This document shows, in pieces, positions 8,206 to 17,676 of a stretch of DNA of 54,223 bases. The position numbers were made by a program, and so were the translations under genes. How positions within the stretch are numbered: position 1 is the first letter of the stretch; each line of letters starts with the position of its first letter. The notes below the pieces were generated by a model. That model did not search any database. It saw nothing but the letters and a program-made list of their open reading frames with translations, and had not been told where the DNA came from. The DNA comes from a virus: the IMG/VR virus record IMGVR_UViG_3300037010_002778, positions 1-54,223 of that record; one strand, written 5' to 3'.

Positions 8206-9597
8206 ATGACAAATTCTATTCAATTAGAAAAAATACTATATTCTTATATAAGAAGTAATCCAAGTTTATATAAAAAAGTAAAAACTAATTATTTTGAAAA
8301 TAAAGAATTAGCATTTATTTATAAAATTGAAAAAGGATTTGTTGAAAAATTTAATTCAATACCAACTTCAAAACAAATTAAAGAACTTATAAATATTGAA
8401 TTTGAAAAAAATAATGAAATTGATATTGATACATATTTTACGATAATAGATAATTTATATAAAATTGATTTAACTGAATATGACATCGAATGGTTAAAAA
8501 AGACAATTGAAGCTATAATTTATTGGAAAACTTTAGATAATTCGATGTTTGATGCTATTACTTTTATGAAGTCAAGTGATGTAAAAGTTGATAATGTTGT
8601 CGAAATAGTTGAAAAAGTAAAAGAAATAATTTTAGAACGAAATAATTTATCGTTTGGTTTTAGTCAAGGATTAGATTTTTTAAATTATGAAGCACATATA
8701 CAATCAAAAGGTGATTATTTTACGACTGGTTATCCATTTTTCGACAAATGTTTAGGTGGCGGTTATAAAAGAAAAACTTTAGTAGCATTTTTAGGTAAAC
8801 AAAAATCTGGTAAGTCGTTAATAATGACAAATTTAGCAGCTGAATTAATTAAACTTGGAAAAAATGTAGTTATTGTAACATTAGAAATGTCAGAGAAATC
8901 AGTCATTAAAAGAGTAGGTTCGAATTTATTAAAAATAAATATGAAAGATTATGATGAAATTTCAAATGATGAAAAAAAATTTAAACTTATTTTAAATAAA
9001 TTTAAAAAACGATACGAATCGCGTCTTGATGGATTAGGTAAATTGTTTATAAAAGAATTTCCAACAAGTGCTGCTGGCGTACCAGAAATAGAAAATTATA
9101 TTAAACAATTAGAAGAAGTACAAAATATAAAAATTGATACTGTTATAGTTGATTATATAAATATTATGAAAAATTGGAGAAATCCAAATTCTGAAAATAC
9201 TTATTTAAAAATAAAAACAATTGCTGAAGATTTACGAGCTATGGCGGTTAGAGGAAATTATGTTGTTATTACAGCAACACAAACTGTTAGAAAAAAAGAA
9301 TCAAGTACTGAATTAAGTGCAGAAGATGTATCCGAATCAATAGGTTTAATTTCAACAATTGATGCATTATTTGGAATAATTCAAGATGAAAGTATGAGAG
9401 CTGATGGAAAGTATATTTTAAAGGCATTGGCTTTGAGAGATAGTGAATATACACATGAAAAACAACATTTTTTAGTTAATTACGAACAAATGAGAATTAA
9501 ACAAGATATGAATACTCAAAGTTATTCAAATGACAATGTTTTTAAAAATGTTAATGAAATTAATGGAGATACCGATGAACCGACGACCTGGGGATAA
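8206..9597 (+). CDS. 41: Replicative DNA helicase, DnaB/gp41 family
   Basis: 463 residues. An N-terminal helical domain (to about 150) is followed by the RecA-like helicase domain. Walker A is G-K-Q-K-S-G-K-S (197-204), followed by VVIVTLEMSEKSVIKRV (the DnaB H1a-like segment), Walker B IDTVIVDYINIM, and the ITATQTVRK and ALRDSEY motifs. It should unwind the lagging-strand template as a hexamer at the fork. It follows uvsX by five bases. T4 gp41 is 475 residues, so this is full length. Confidence 0.88.
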   Translation: MTNSIQLEKILYSYIRSNPSLYKKVKTNYFENKELAFIYKIEKGFVEKFNSIPTSKQIKELINIEFEKNNEIDIDTYFTIIDNLYKIDLTEYDIEWLKKTIEAIIYWKTLDNSMFDAITFMKSSDVKVDNVVEIVEKVKEIILERNNLSFGFSQGLDFLNYEAHIQSKGDYFTTGYPFFDKCLGGGYKRKTLVAFLGKQKSGKSLIMTNLAAELIKLGKNVVIVTLEMSEKSVIKRVGSNLLKINMKDYDEISNDEKKFKLILNKFKKRYESRLDGLGKLFIKEFPTSAAGVPEIENYIKQLEEVQNIKIDTVIVDYINIMKNWRNPNSENTYLKIKTIAEDLRAMAVRGNYVVITATQTVRKKESSTELSAEDVSESIGLISTIDALFGIIQDESMRADGKYILKALALRDSEYTHEKQHFLVNYEQMRIKQDMNTQSYSNDNVFKNVNEINGDTDEPTTWG

Positions 9598-10009
9598 AAT
9601 ACTTGACAATTCATACAATTTAGGAACTGTTGAGTTTGAAAGTTATGAAAATTTTGTTATAGATCCTACGTTTAAAGATACAGTTGATGATTATACAAAA
9701 TATCATGATTATAAATTGTACGAAATTTTGGACAATATTATAGAAAATTCAAAATGGAAAGAATATAAAACAATAAATAAAAAAATATCAAAATTTGATA
9801 TTTCTGAATATTTTGAATATATGCGATCTAATTTTAAAGAAACAACTTATTCAGAAATTGAAATATTTATAACAATAGCAGATATTGTGAATATAAACTA
9901 TAAATTATTTTACGATATGATTCCAAATCAATATAAAACAATTTTATTAAAAGAATTGGATAAAAATTATGATATTTTTAAAGATATAAAAAGTACAAAA
10001 TTATTTTAA
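9575..10009 (+). CDS. Unknown protein coupled to the helicase
   Basis: 144 residues from the ATG at 9575, which has a GGAG site ten bases upstream and lies inside the end of the helicase gene (23-base overlap). The reading frame extends further upstream but without a better start. The protein is acidic and helical and not recognised. Its position suggests a helicase accessory role, but T4 gp59 motifs are not apparent. The C-terminus, IKSTKLF, resembles the short hydrophobic tails of the polymerases in this window. Confidence 0.5.
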   Translation: MNRRPGDKILDNSYNLGTVEFESYENFVIDPTFKDTVDDYTKYHDYKLYEILDNIIENSKWKEYKTINKKISKFDISEYFEYMRSNFKETTYSEIEIFITIADIVNINYKLFYDMIPNQYKTILLKELDKNYDIFKDIKSTKLF

Positions 10010-10020
10010 AGGAAAAATAT

Positions 10021-10278
10021 ATGGAAATGCCACCGAAAATGTTCTCTGTGAGAGCTGAAGATATTGTAGTAGGATCTATTTTTTATTCAGATGATTACGA
10101 AAATGGAAATGGTATAGTACCATTTAAATTATTGGAACCGATGATTGAAAAAAATGGGGTTATCATACTTAAAGTTTTAAATTTAAATATGAAACAAGAG
10201 CAAGATTTTTTAATAAATAAAACAATGCCAAGAGAAATTTTTTTAGATAAATTAAATACAAATTGGAGAAGAATATGA
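10021..10278 (+). CDS. Unknown small protein
   Basis: 85 residues, not recognised. A GGAAA-rich stretch precedes the ATG. The sequence looks like a small beta-rich domain (VGSIFYSDDY, VIILKVLNLNM) ending in a basic tail. The last codons overlap the next start (ATGA at 10275), showing translational coupling within the operon. Confidence 0.5.
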   Translation: MEMPPKMFSVRAEDIVVGSIFYSDDYENGNGIVPFKLLEPMIEKNGVIILKVLNLNMKQEQDFLINKTMPREIFLDKLNTNWRRI

Positions 10279-10646
10279 CAAAAATAATATTTGGAATTAA
10301 AATCCCTAAAAGGATAATTTTACAAGATAATGATTTTAAGCATTTTAAAATTTATGATATTTATGATGAAAAGTATGTAATATTTGGAATTTTTTTTAAA
10401 GAATATGATAAAATTTTTGAAATGACTGATGAAATAATGGCAACGATGAATAAGATTTCAGAATTAAACGTTGAGACTGAAGACAACGAAAATTTTGTAA
10501 ACGATGTAACTAAATTATTGTCAAATTGGTCAAAAGAATTAGATGCTATAGAACAAACTGAATATACCGAAGATATTATAAAACAACAAGAATACCTGGA
10601 TTTACCTCAAAATTTAGAATTTAACTGGTATTTTGTGAATGAGTAG
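10275..10646 (+). CDS. Unknown acidic protein between helicase and gp47 genes
   Basis: 123 residues from the ATG at 10275 (the frame also offers a TTG at 10263, but the ATGA overlap favours the ATG). An N-terminal basic strand-rich part is followed by an acidic helix with many Glu/Asp (about 60-110). Not recognised. Its end overlaps the gp47 start by eight bases. Confidence 0.5.
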   Translation: MTKIIFGIKIPKRIILQDNDFKHFKIYDIYDEKYVIFGIFFKEYDKIFEMTDEIMATMNKISELNVETEDNENFVNDVTKLLSNWSKELDAIEQTEYTEDIIKQQEYLDLPQNLEFNWYFVNE

Positions 10647-11661
10647 AATTTTTTTAATTTCAGACATACATTTTGGTGTTCATAGTAATTCAATTGAATT
10701 TTTAAAAAATCAAGAAAATTATTTTTATAATTTTTTAATACCTATTTTAATTGAACATAGCAAAGATTCTTGTTTATTTGTATTAGGCGATATTTTTGAC
10801 AATAGAACTATAACTAATAATAGAGTTTTGTATAGTGCTTTAAAAATATTTAAATATATGTCTGAAATTTTACCAATTTATATTTTAATTGGTAATCATG
10901 ATTTAAATAATTTAGAAAATTCAAATGAAAATTCAGTAACTCCAATTAAAATTTTTGAAAATATTCCAAATATTAAAATAATTTATAATAAAGAAATTTT
11001 AAATTTTAATAATAAAAAAGTATATGCATTGTCTTGGGTTGAAAACCACAATGATTTAAAAAATGAATATGAACTTGTAAAAAAATCAGATGCTGATTAC
11101 TTTTTTTGTCATACAGATTTTAATGGGGTATCTTATAATAATTTTTCAAAAATAGAAAATGGTTTAGAGTTAGATAGTGACAATAAAATAAAAATATTTA
11201 CAGGACATATTCATTTACGACAACAAATAAATAATTTATATGTAATTGGTAGTCCCTATCATATAACAAAGAATGATATTAATAATAAAAAAGGAATTTA
11301 TTGGATTGATTTAAACAATGGTGAAATTAATTTTATTGAAAATAATTATTCACCAGAGTATAAAAAAATTCAGTATAAAGACATAAAAAATATTGATTTT
11401 AAAAATGAAATTAATAATAATTTTGTAGAAATTGAAATAAATGAAGAAGATTTTAATAATGATATTATTAAAAATTTTGAAAAAGGTAATGCAAAAAAAA
11501 TAGAATTTTCAGTTATTAAAAATAAAGATGATGAATTTATCGAGGAAGTTGAAATATTTAATAATGATATATTTACATCTATAAAAAATTATATAAATTC
11601 TTTAAATTATGATGAAAATTTAAAAAATATTTTAGTAAAAAAAATAGAACAATATTTATAA
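10639..11661 (+). CDS. 47: Recombination endonuclease subunit gp47 (SbcD/Mre11 family)
   Basis: 340 residues with the metallophosphoesterase motifs in order: D-I-H (9-11), GDIFDN (50-55), GNHD (85-88), CHTD (157-160) and GHIH (189-192). These residues bind two metal ions for nuclease action. With gp46 it processes DNA ends for recombination-dependent replication and host DNA degradation. It is directly followed by gp46. T4 gp47 is 339 residues, so the length matches. Confidence 0.92.
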   Translation: MSRIFLISDIHFGVHSNSIEFLKNQENYFYNFLIPILIEHSKDSCLFVLGDIFDNRTITNNRVLYSALKIFKYMSEILPIYILIGNHDLNNLENSNENSVTPIKIFENIPNIKIIYNKEILNFNNKKVYALSWVENHNDLKNEYELVKKSDADYFFCHTDFNGVSYNNFSKIENGLELDSDNKIKIFTGHIHLRQQINNLYVIGSPYHITKNDINNKKGIYWIDLNNGEINFIENNYSPEYKKIQYKDIKNIDFKNEINNNFVEIEINEEDFNNDIIKNFEKGNAKKIEFSVIKNKDDEFIEEVEIFNNDIFTSIKNYINSLNYDENLKNILVKKIEQYL

Positions 11662-11679
11662 AACAGTTTAAAGTAAACT

Positions 11680-13344
11680 ATGAAAATTAAAAAAATTACT
11701 TTTCAAAATTTTAACGCTTATGGTAATCAACTCCAAACTTTAGAATTCAACAACGATAATTCATTTGATTTAATTTATGGTAAAAATGGTAGTGCAAAGT
11801 CTACTTTAAAAGAAATTATAGAATTTGCTATTTATGGTAAAGTGATTAATAAAAATTTAAAAGATTTACCAAATCGTATAAACAAAAATTTAAAAGTTGA
11901 AATTGATTTAGAAATAAATGGTAAAAATTTAAATATTCAAAGAGCTTTAGAACCTACTTTATTTAAAGTAGAATTAGAAGATGATGATAAATTTTCAAAT
12001 AAAGCAAATAAATCAAAACAACAAGAGCTTATAGATGAACTAATAGGTATACCACAATTATTATTTAATAATACAATAGCTGTTTCAATAAATAATTTTA
12101 AATCTTTTGTTGAGTTGTCACCCGATGATAAAAGAAAAATTATAGATAAAATTTTTGGAATTGAAATAATTAATAAAATTAATGAAGATGTTAAAAATGA
12201 AGTAAAATTAACAAATAAAAATATTGAATTATTAAATAATAAAATAGATATACTTAATAATCAAAACAGCGAATTAAAAAATAAAATTGCTTCAATTTTA
12301 AAACAATTAAAAGAAAAAATTCAAATTGATATAAATAAAATTGATGAAAAAATTAATGATTTAAATATTATAAATATTGAATTAAGTAAAAAAGAAAAAG
12401 AACTTAGTTCAAAAATTAATAAAATAGAAGCAAATATTTTAAAAATTAAAAATTTAGTTCAAAAAAATAAATATGAACAATCGTCAATAGAAGAAAAAAT
12501 TAATTTATTTAGTAAAAATCAATGTCCTGTTTGTGGTTCACCATTTAATACTGATGATTTTAAAAAATTATTAGACGAATATAAAAAAGAGTTTAATGAA
12601 AAAGAAAGTTTAATTAAAGAATATTTAGTTAAATTAAATAAACTTGATGAACAATTATTAAAATATAGACAAAAATATAATGAAATTTTAAAAGAAATAA
12701 AAAATATTGAATTTAAAATTTCGGAATTAGTTTATGAAAAAAAATCAATTTCAAATAAAGAAATAAATGATAACACAAGTGAACTAAAAAGTATTATTAA
12801 ATCAAATTTAAAAAAAATCAAAGAATTTAAAACAGATTTAATTACTTTTGAAAATGAAAAAGATATTCAAAACAAATTGATGGAAATTTTTTCTGATAAA
12901 GGTTTTAAAAAGTATTATATAAAAACACTATTACCTACAATTAATAAAAAAATACCAGAATATTTAAAAAAAATAAATGTTAATTATAATGTTAAATTTG
13001 ATGATAATTTTAATGCTAAAATAACTTCTTTAGGTGATGAGATACAGGTACACACATTATCAACAGGGGAAAAGAAAAAAATTGATATTTCAGTTTTAAT
13101 AAGTATTTTATACTTTTTAAAATTAAAAATTCCATCAATTAATTTGTTATTTTTAGATGAAGTTTTTTCAAGTTTGGATATAGAAAGTATTGATAATTTG
13201 TTACTTATTTTAAAAGATTTAAGTAAAGAATTAAATTTCCATACATTTGTCATAAATCATAGTATTATGGACGAGAATTTATTTGATAACTGTTATTTTA
13301 TAGAAAAAATTAATGGTTTTTCAAGAATCAAAAAAAATATATAA
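11680..13344 (+). CDS. 46: Recombination endonuclease subunit gp46 (SbcC/Rad50 family)
   Basis: 554 residues. An ABC-type ATPase head is split by a coiled coil. Walker A is YGKNGSAKST (about 34-43); the coiled coil is interrupted at its apex by the zinc hook CPVCGSPF (about 281-288). The C-terminal head has the signature LSTGEKKKID and Walker B INLLFLDEVFSSLD, then the VINHS switch. It partners gp47. Length is close to T4 gp46 (560). Confidence 0.93.
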   Translation: MKIKKITFQNFNAYGNQLQTLEFNNDNSFDLIYGKNGSAKSTLKEIIEFAIYGKVINKNLKDLPNRINKNLKVEIDLEINGKNLNIQRALEPTLFKVELEDDDKFSNKANKSKQQELIDELIGIPQLLFNNTIAVSINNFKSFVELSPDDKRKIIDKIFGIEIINKINEDVKNEVKLTNKNIELLNNKIDILNNQNSELKNKIASILKQLKEKIQIDINKIDEKINDLNIINIELSKKEKELSSKINKIEANILKIKNLVQKNKYEQSSIEEKINLFSKNQCPVCGSPFNTDDFKKLLDEYKKEFNEKESLIKEYLVKLNKLDEQLLKYRQKYNEILKEIKNIEFKISELVYEKKSISNKEINDNTSELKSIIKSNLKKIKEFKTDLITFENEKDIQNKLMEIFSDKGFKKYYIKTLLPTINKKIPEYLKKINVNYNVKFDDNFNAKITSLGDEIQVHTLSTGEKKKIDISVLISILYFLKLKIPSINLLFLDEVFSSLDIESIDNLLLILKDLSKELNFHTFVINHSIMDENLFDNCYFIEKINGFSRIKKNI

Positions 13345-13359
13345 AAAAATAAAATTTTA

Positions 13360-14253
13360 ATGTCTGAATATTTATACAAACAAAACTTAAACGATGATTT
13401 TGTTTTTAATTTAATAGTTGCTTTAATTCAATTTTTAAACAACAAATTAATTATTAAACAATATTTAGACAACGAAGAAACTGAATATATAATTCCGTTT
13501 TTTTATAATGCATCTGGTGATGAAAGATTTATACAAGATATTTTTCAACAAACAGCTTTTAATCAAAGTATAAGAAATAAAGTTGCTGAGGGTAGTTACG
13601 ATATTATACCAAGAGGTCACATAACTTTGTCATCTGCCTCGATTATTGCATCTTCTTTAACAAATAGATTTGTTAGAGGAGAATATCAAGTTGAAACCAT
13701 GACTGAAATTGAAACAATGTCTGCTAATATAAATATAATTCCTTTAGGTTTTCAATTTGAAGTTAAAATTAAAACAGATACTCTTTCGATGTTAATGAGA
13801 GTTTGGGAAAATATTGTAAAAATATTTTATAAATCTCATGCTTTTGAATTTATGCACGAAGGAATGCCAATTAGAGCTCATGTTGGATTTCCAGAAGATA
13901 ATACATTTGAACATAGTTATGAATTTTCATTTGGAGATTTGAATGAAAATTCATTAACTTTTAATTTAGAAATAGAAAGTTATATGTATGTTAAAGATCT
14001 AACAAGTGAATTTAAAAAATCTCAGCGAATGGAAGGATTTAATGTAACTACTCACAATTCAGATTTTAATTTTAAAAATATTGGAGACGAAATTCCAATT
14101 GGTGATTATATTGTCAGTGACAGTTTAAATACAACATCTATTGGTAATGTCAACGATATAAACTTAAATGATGACAGTGATGGTAATAAAATTTATGATG
14201 ATAAAGATCACTCAACCGGAAGAGTTTTAAATAAAAATATCGAAATGAATTAA
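13360..14253 (+). CDS. Probable tail completion/sheath stabilisation protein (gp15-like)
   Basis: 297 residues. The order of elements resembles T4 gp15: an N-terminal helix DDFVFNLIVALIQFLNNK, a strand with YIIPFFYNASGDERF, then PRGHITLSS, NIIPLGFQFEVKIKT, a helix MLMRVWENIVKIFY and the strand LTFNLEIESYMYV. In T4, gp15 caps the tail tube and sheath at the neck. Similarity is judged by pattern only. It begins 15 bases after gp46 but encodes a structural-type protein, so it may be expressed late. Confidence 0.5.
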   Translation: MSEYLYKQNLNDDFVFNLIVALIQFLNNKLIIKQYLDNEETEYIIPFFYNASGDERFIQDIFQQTAFNQSIRNKVAEGSYDIIPRGHITLSSASIIASSLTNRFVRGEYQVETMTEIETMSANINIIPLGFQFEVKIKTDTLSMLMRVWENIVKIFYKSHAFEFMHEGMPIRAHVGFPEDNTFEHSYEFSFGDLNENSLTFNLEIESYMYVKDLTSEFKKSQRMEGFNVTTHNSDFNFKNIGDEIPIGDYIVSDSLNTTSIGNVNDINLNDDSDGNKIYDDKDHSTGRVLNKNIEMN

Positions 14254-14276
14254 AAAACAAATGGAAAATTTTTTAA

Positions 14277-14284
14277 TATATAAA
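14277..14284 (+). promoter_or_regulatory. TATATAAA late-promoter-like box
   Basis: TATATAAA in the 65-base gap before the gene at 14319, 34 bases ahead of its ATG. It matches the box at 1938 and resembles the T4 late promoter core. AT-rich background makes it tentative. Confidence 0.25.
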
Positions 14285-14318
14285 AAAAGTTTGTAAACTA
14301 CAAAATAAAAATACATAA

Positions 14319-16148
14319 ATGAAAACATTTAAAGATAGACTTATTGCTTTAGAGCTGGAAACAACAGTTCAAGAAGTAAAAAATGAATGTAAGAGAATTT
14401 TAGAAATTGTTCAATTTGGCAACGAACATTTATTACGAGAATCGATTTTAGAGGCATTATCGATGTTAGAGGTATTATCAAATATTAAATTAGATAAACC
14501 TGCTAAAAAATTTTTTGAAAATGAATTAAAAATTCAGACTATAAATACAATGAAATTAGAAAAGTCATTTAATGATATATTTGAGTCTGAAGCTTTTAAA
14601 AAAAATGTTCAAATTCAGTATCCGTTAAATGGTCTTTATAAAAATTATAAAAATGGAGTCAATACAATTTATATAGCAGAATCGTTATTAGAAACAATTA
14701 AGCCTTATGATTATGATCCAAAAATTGAAAAGGTAGTTAATCAAATAGCAGAAATTTTTAAAAAATATTCAGAAGATATTGATTTAGCGAAATCAATATA
14801 CGAAATGAAAGCTTCGAAATATTCGTTAAAATTTAATAACATAATCGATTTATTAGAAGAACATTTTTATGAAAAAAAATCAAGACGTTCATTAATTGAA
14901 AAAATGAAAATATATTCTTATGATCCAAATGTTATGGAAGCAATGAAAAGAATTGCAAAATACGAAAACGATGATTCTATGTTTTTAATTAACGAAAATA
15001 AAGCATACGATATAAATAATGTATATTCGTTTATTTATATTGACTCTGAAATTTCTGAAGATATGAAATTTTATACAAGTGGAAGATATTTTAATTTTAA
15101 TGGAACTGAATTAACTCAATTAGACGAAAGTGAAAAATTAGTTTTACCAGAAACATTTAAAGTAATCAATGAATTCATTAATAATGGTTATATTAAAGTA
15201 ACTGAAAATAAAGTTTTAATTAATATTAATAATTCACAAATATTATTAGAAATTAGAGATGATTTACCTAATAGAGCATTTTTAAATAACATAGAAATTA
15301 CAAATGATGTTTATAAAAATTTAATTGAATCAAAATTATTTAATCCATTACATTATTCTGATTTGTCAAAAATTAAAAAAGTATGGGAAAATCTTGATAC
15401 GTTAATAAATATTGATATTGCTCAAGAAATTAAGTCTAAACAGGGCTTTTCAAAAGCAATAGTTTTTAAAGTTAATGAAGAATTTTATTTATTAAAGTCT
15501 GATCCTCAACGAAGAATTAGTATATTTGAAAAAAATATTAATGGTCTTCAATTGCGAAATTCCTTGTTTGAATTTATGAAGTATGATATTTCTGAAAAAT
15601 TATTTGAATATTTAAAGGGACCTGCTAAAGAAATAGGTATATTAAAAGAAAAGCAATCACAAATACAAACTAAAATTAACGAATTATATCAAAAATTAAT
15701 CCAAATTGATGAACAAGTTAAAGCTGATATTTTATTAAATGATTCAAAATCTATTGAGACAATTAATAAATTAAAAATTATTATAGAAGACGAAATTAAT
15801 AAATTAAAATCTGAGTATTTTTCATTAGAAGAATCAATTAATGAAATAAGTAATATTAGCGAAGATGACAACGCTTTAAAAGTAGGTGATACAATAAGAA
15901 TTAAAAACTCAGGTATTGTTGGAAAAATAACAGCAATAAATACAGTCACAAAAGAAATAAGTGTTTTAGATGATGAAGGTAATACTATTTCAACTAGTTT
16001 AGATGATATAGAAAAAATTGATGGTGAAATTGCACAAAATTTAACAGATATAGAAGCAAAGGCCGCTAAGGCAAATAGTTTACATTTTGCAACTGAAAAA
16101 GATGAAAGAGCGAAAAAATTATTTGGAAAACTTAAAAATTTAAATTAA
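14319..16148 (+). CDS. Large unknown protein with C-terminal KOW/SH3-like segment
   Basis: 609 residues. Mostly helical with a central beta-rich part and a coiled coil around 450-525. Near the C-terminus, ALKVGDTIRIKNSGIVGKI (about 525-545) looks like a KOW/SH3-type barrel, a fold that often binds nucleic acid or protein partners. The N-terminus MKTFKDRLIALELE resembles the short head-targeting leaders of T4-like phages. A virion or head-associated role is possible; no family is recognised. Confidence 0.5.
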   Translation: MKTFKDRLIALELETTVQEVKNECKRILEIVQFGNEHLLRESILEALSMLEVLSNIKLDKPAKKFFENELKIQTINTMKLEKSFNDIFESEAFKKNVQIQYPLNGLYKNYKNGVNTIYIAESLLETIKPYDYDPKIEKVVNQIAEIFKKYSEDIDLAKSIYEMKASKYSLKFNNIIDLLEEHFYEKKSRRSLIEKMKIYSYDPNVMEAMKRIAKYENDDSMFLINENKAYDINNVYSFIYIDSEISEDMKFYTSGRYFNFNGTELTQLDESEKLVLPETFKVINEFINNGYIKVTENKVLININNSQILLEIRDDLPNRAFLNNIEITNDVYKNLIESKLFNPLHYSDLSKIKKVWENLDTLINIDIAQEIKSKQGFSKAIVFKVNEEFYLLKSDPQRRISIFEKNINGLQLRNSLFEFMKYDISEKLFEYLKGPAKEIGILKEKQSQIQTKINELYQKLIQIDEQVKADILLNDSKSIETINKLKIIIEDEINKLKSEYFSLEESINEISNISEDDNALKVGDTIRIKNSGIVGKITAINTVTKEISVLDDEGNTISTSLDDIEKIDGEIAQNLTDIEAKAAKANSLHFATEKDERAKKLFGKLKNLN

Positions 16149-16152
16149 AAAA

Positions 16153-16470
16153 ATGAAATCAATATCTAATTTATATGAAGATATAGGAAAAACTGGAAAC
16201 AATAATATAGGTTTTGGTGTTAAAGATGATTTTAAAGTAAATAAAAATTCAAAGGATATAATAAATCCGTATACTAAAATTGTTGAAGAAGATTTAAAAG
16301 TACTCTCTGAAATATCAGAAAATCTTATAAACTATATTAATAATTTAACAGAAATGTATAATTATTTGGATAAATTTGGAAAAATAAACCCAAATCCTAT
16401 ACAAACTGTTATAAATACTTTAAAAAGTTATCAAGAAGAAATTGCTAAAGAATTAAAAAATGTGAAGTAA
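16153..16470 (+). CDS. Unknown small helical protein
   Basis: 105 residues, not recognised. A flexible Gly/Asn-rich N-terminus is followed by a predicted coiled coil (DLKVLSEISENLINYINNL). It starts four bases after the large unknown gene, so the two are probably co-expressed. Confidence 0.5.
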   Translation: MKSISNLYEDIGKTGNNNIGFGVKDDFKVNKNSKDIINPYTKIVEEDLKVLSEISENLINYINNLTEMYNYLDKFGKINPNPIQTVINTLKSYQEEIAKELKNVK

Positions 16471-16510
16471 ACAATGACAAGAATCTTGATATAAATTTTA
16501 AAAAAAGATC

Positions 16511-16870
16511 ATGGCAAATTATTTAGATAAAAAAGAATTGTTAACTGAAATTTTAAATTCTAAAAACAAAGGAGAATTAACACCAAGAGCTTTAGAACTT
16601 TTAATGTTAATGGTTATTAAATTATCAACTACTTTAAAATGGAGAAATCCAATGGACAAACAAGATTGTATTTCAGCGGCAAATATGGATTTGTTAATGT
16701 ATTGGAAATCTTTTAATGAAAATCATCCAAAGGCTAATGTTTTTGCATATTATACGCAAATTATTAAAATGGGATTTGCAAAAGGTATGCATGTTTGTCA
16801 TCCAGAAATAAGAAAAGATATAAGAATAACTAATTTTTCACAACAAAGTGAAAACATTTACAATATCTAA
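16511..16870 (+). CDS. 55: Late-transcription sigma factor, gp55-like
   Basis: 119 residues that follow the T4 gp55 pattern: YLDKKELLTEIL at the start, a helix LLMLMVIKLSTTLKWRNP, DKQDCISAANMDLLMYW and FNENHPKANVFAYYTQIIKMGFAKG, corresponding to sigma region 2 (core-binding and promoter-box recognition). It is shorter than T4 gp55 (185), mainly at the C-terminus, where gp55 has its clamp-binding tail. It would redirect host RNA polymerase to phage late promoters. Confidence 0.75.
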   Translation: MANYLDKKELLTEILNSKNKGELTPRALELLMLMVIKLSTTLKWRNPMDKQDCISAANMDLLMYWKSFNENHPKANVFAYYTQIIKMGFAKGMHVCHPEIRKDIRITNFSQQSENIYNI

Positions 16871-16883
16871 AAAAATAAAAAAA

Positions 16884-17015
16884 ATGAAAAAGATTAAAGT
16901 TAAATTAGGTTGTAAAGGTAGTAAAGGTGGTTGTTTACCAAAACGACAAAAAGAGACAAAATTATGGATAAACCAAGAAAAATGCAATGTTTTAAATTTG
17001 AACAAGAAATTATAG
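16884..17015 (+). CDS. Possible small Lys/Cys-rich protein
   Basis: A 43-codon frame from the ATG at 16884, 13 bases after the sigma gene. It encodes a basic peptide with C-K-G-S-K-G-G-C near its start. It overlaps the next gene by 52 bases in another frame. Small size and overlap make it uncertain; it may instead be a leader that couples translation of the next gene. Confidence 0.3.
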   Translation: MKKIKVKLGCKGSKGGCLPKRQKETKLWINQEKCNVLNLNKKL

Positions 17016-17161
17016 ACAAAATATATCACAATTTAACAATGAGAGCAATTGTTGATGGCAATAATATTCCTGAAAGTAAATCAGATTATATACGTAGAAT
17101 TGTTAATGAAGATTACGAAAAATGGGAAAAAATAATTGGTAAAAAAAATGAAAATCTTTAA
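16964..17161 (+). CDS. Small protein, possible ribbon-helix-helix regulator
   Basis: 65 residues from the ATG at 16964 (a TTG further upstream is in frame but has no ribosome site). A basic strand (KMQCFKFEQEII) is followed by a helix, a turn and SKSDYIRRIVNEDYEKW, which is reminiscent of ribbon-helix-helix DNA-binding proteins. The stop codon overlaps the end of the convergent gp4 gene. Function is inferred only from this pattern. Confidence 0.45.
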   Translation: MDKPRKMQCFKFEQEIIDKIYHNLTMRAIVDGNNIPESKSDYIRRIVNEDYEKWEKIIGKKNENL

Positions 17162-17643
17162 TAAATATTGTTGTTAAAAAGTTTTTTTAATTCATTTTCT
17201 GTAATTATCCAAAAATCCAAACTTTTAGAATCCGCAAACTCTTTTGCGGATTTCCATTTTGATAAATTCAACATATATTCTTTTAATTCATAACTATAAT
17301 TTTCAATTTGTTTTTGTGTATAATTATGATTTTCTTTTAGAGTAGGTTTTAATGTTTGCTTATAAGGTTTTATTTCAATAAGAATTTTTTTATCTTTTGT
17401 TTCTATCCAAAAATCAATAAAATACTTGTGTACTTTATTGTCCAAAATTGAAATATATGGAATTGCAATAGGTTCTGAACTCCATTTTAAAATATTTATA
17501 TTCATATCACAATATATCATAAATTTATATTCATAAGATGATCTATAAATTATATTATTAAGTTCTCCAATATATTTTTGAGGATTTTTAGGTTTAAATA
17601 AACCATTTTTAAATCTTTTTGTGTTTATATTTGGTTTATACAT
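17158..17643 (-). CDS. 4: Head completion protein gp4 (TnsA-like nuclease fold)
   Basis: 161 residues on the minus strand. The segments NPQKYIGELNNIIYRSSYE, ILKWSSEPIAIPY, VHKYFIDFWIE and ILIEIKPYKQT, then the Trp-containing helix NLSKWKSAKEF and WIITENEL, match the T4 gp4 head-completion family. That family has a TnsA/restriction-enzyme-like core with the E-x-K of IEIKP. gp4 acts with gp50/gp65 and gp2 in completing DNA-filled heads. It is the only minus-strand gene among its neighbours, and its start lies four bases from a divergent promoter-like sequence. Confidence 0.85.
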   Translation of the reverse strand: MYKPNINTKRFKNGLFKPKNPQKYIGELNNIIYRSSYEYKFMIYCDMNINILKWSSEPIAIPYISILDNKVHKYFIDFWIETKDKKILIEIKPYKQTLKPTLKENHNYTQKQIENYSYELKEYMLNLSKWKSAKEFADSKSLDFWIITENELKKLFNNNIY

Positions 17644-17646
17644 AAA

Positions 17647-17669
17647 AATATATATTTAAAAATAAACAA
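17647..17669. promoter_or_regulatory. Divergent intergenic promoter-like element, identical copy at 52358
   Basis: A 23-base AT-only/AAACAA-ending sequence (core TATATATTTAAAAATAAAC) fills the gap between the gp4 start (minus) and the first repeat-protein gene (plus). Exactly the same 23 bases occur at 52358-52380 between another divergent pair. A TATATA/TTTAAA core could serve both directions. That identity in an otherwise diverged context suggests function. Confidence 0.45.
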
Positions 17670-17676
17670 AATAAAT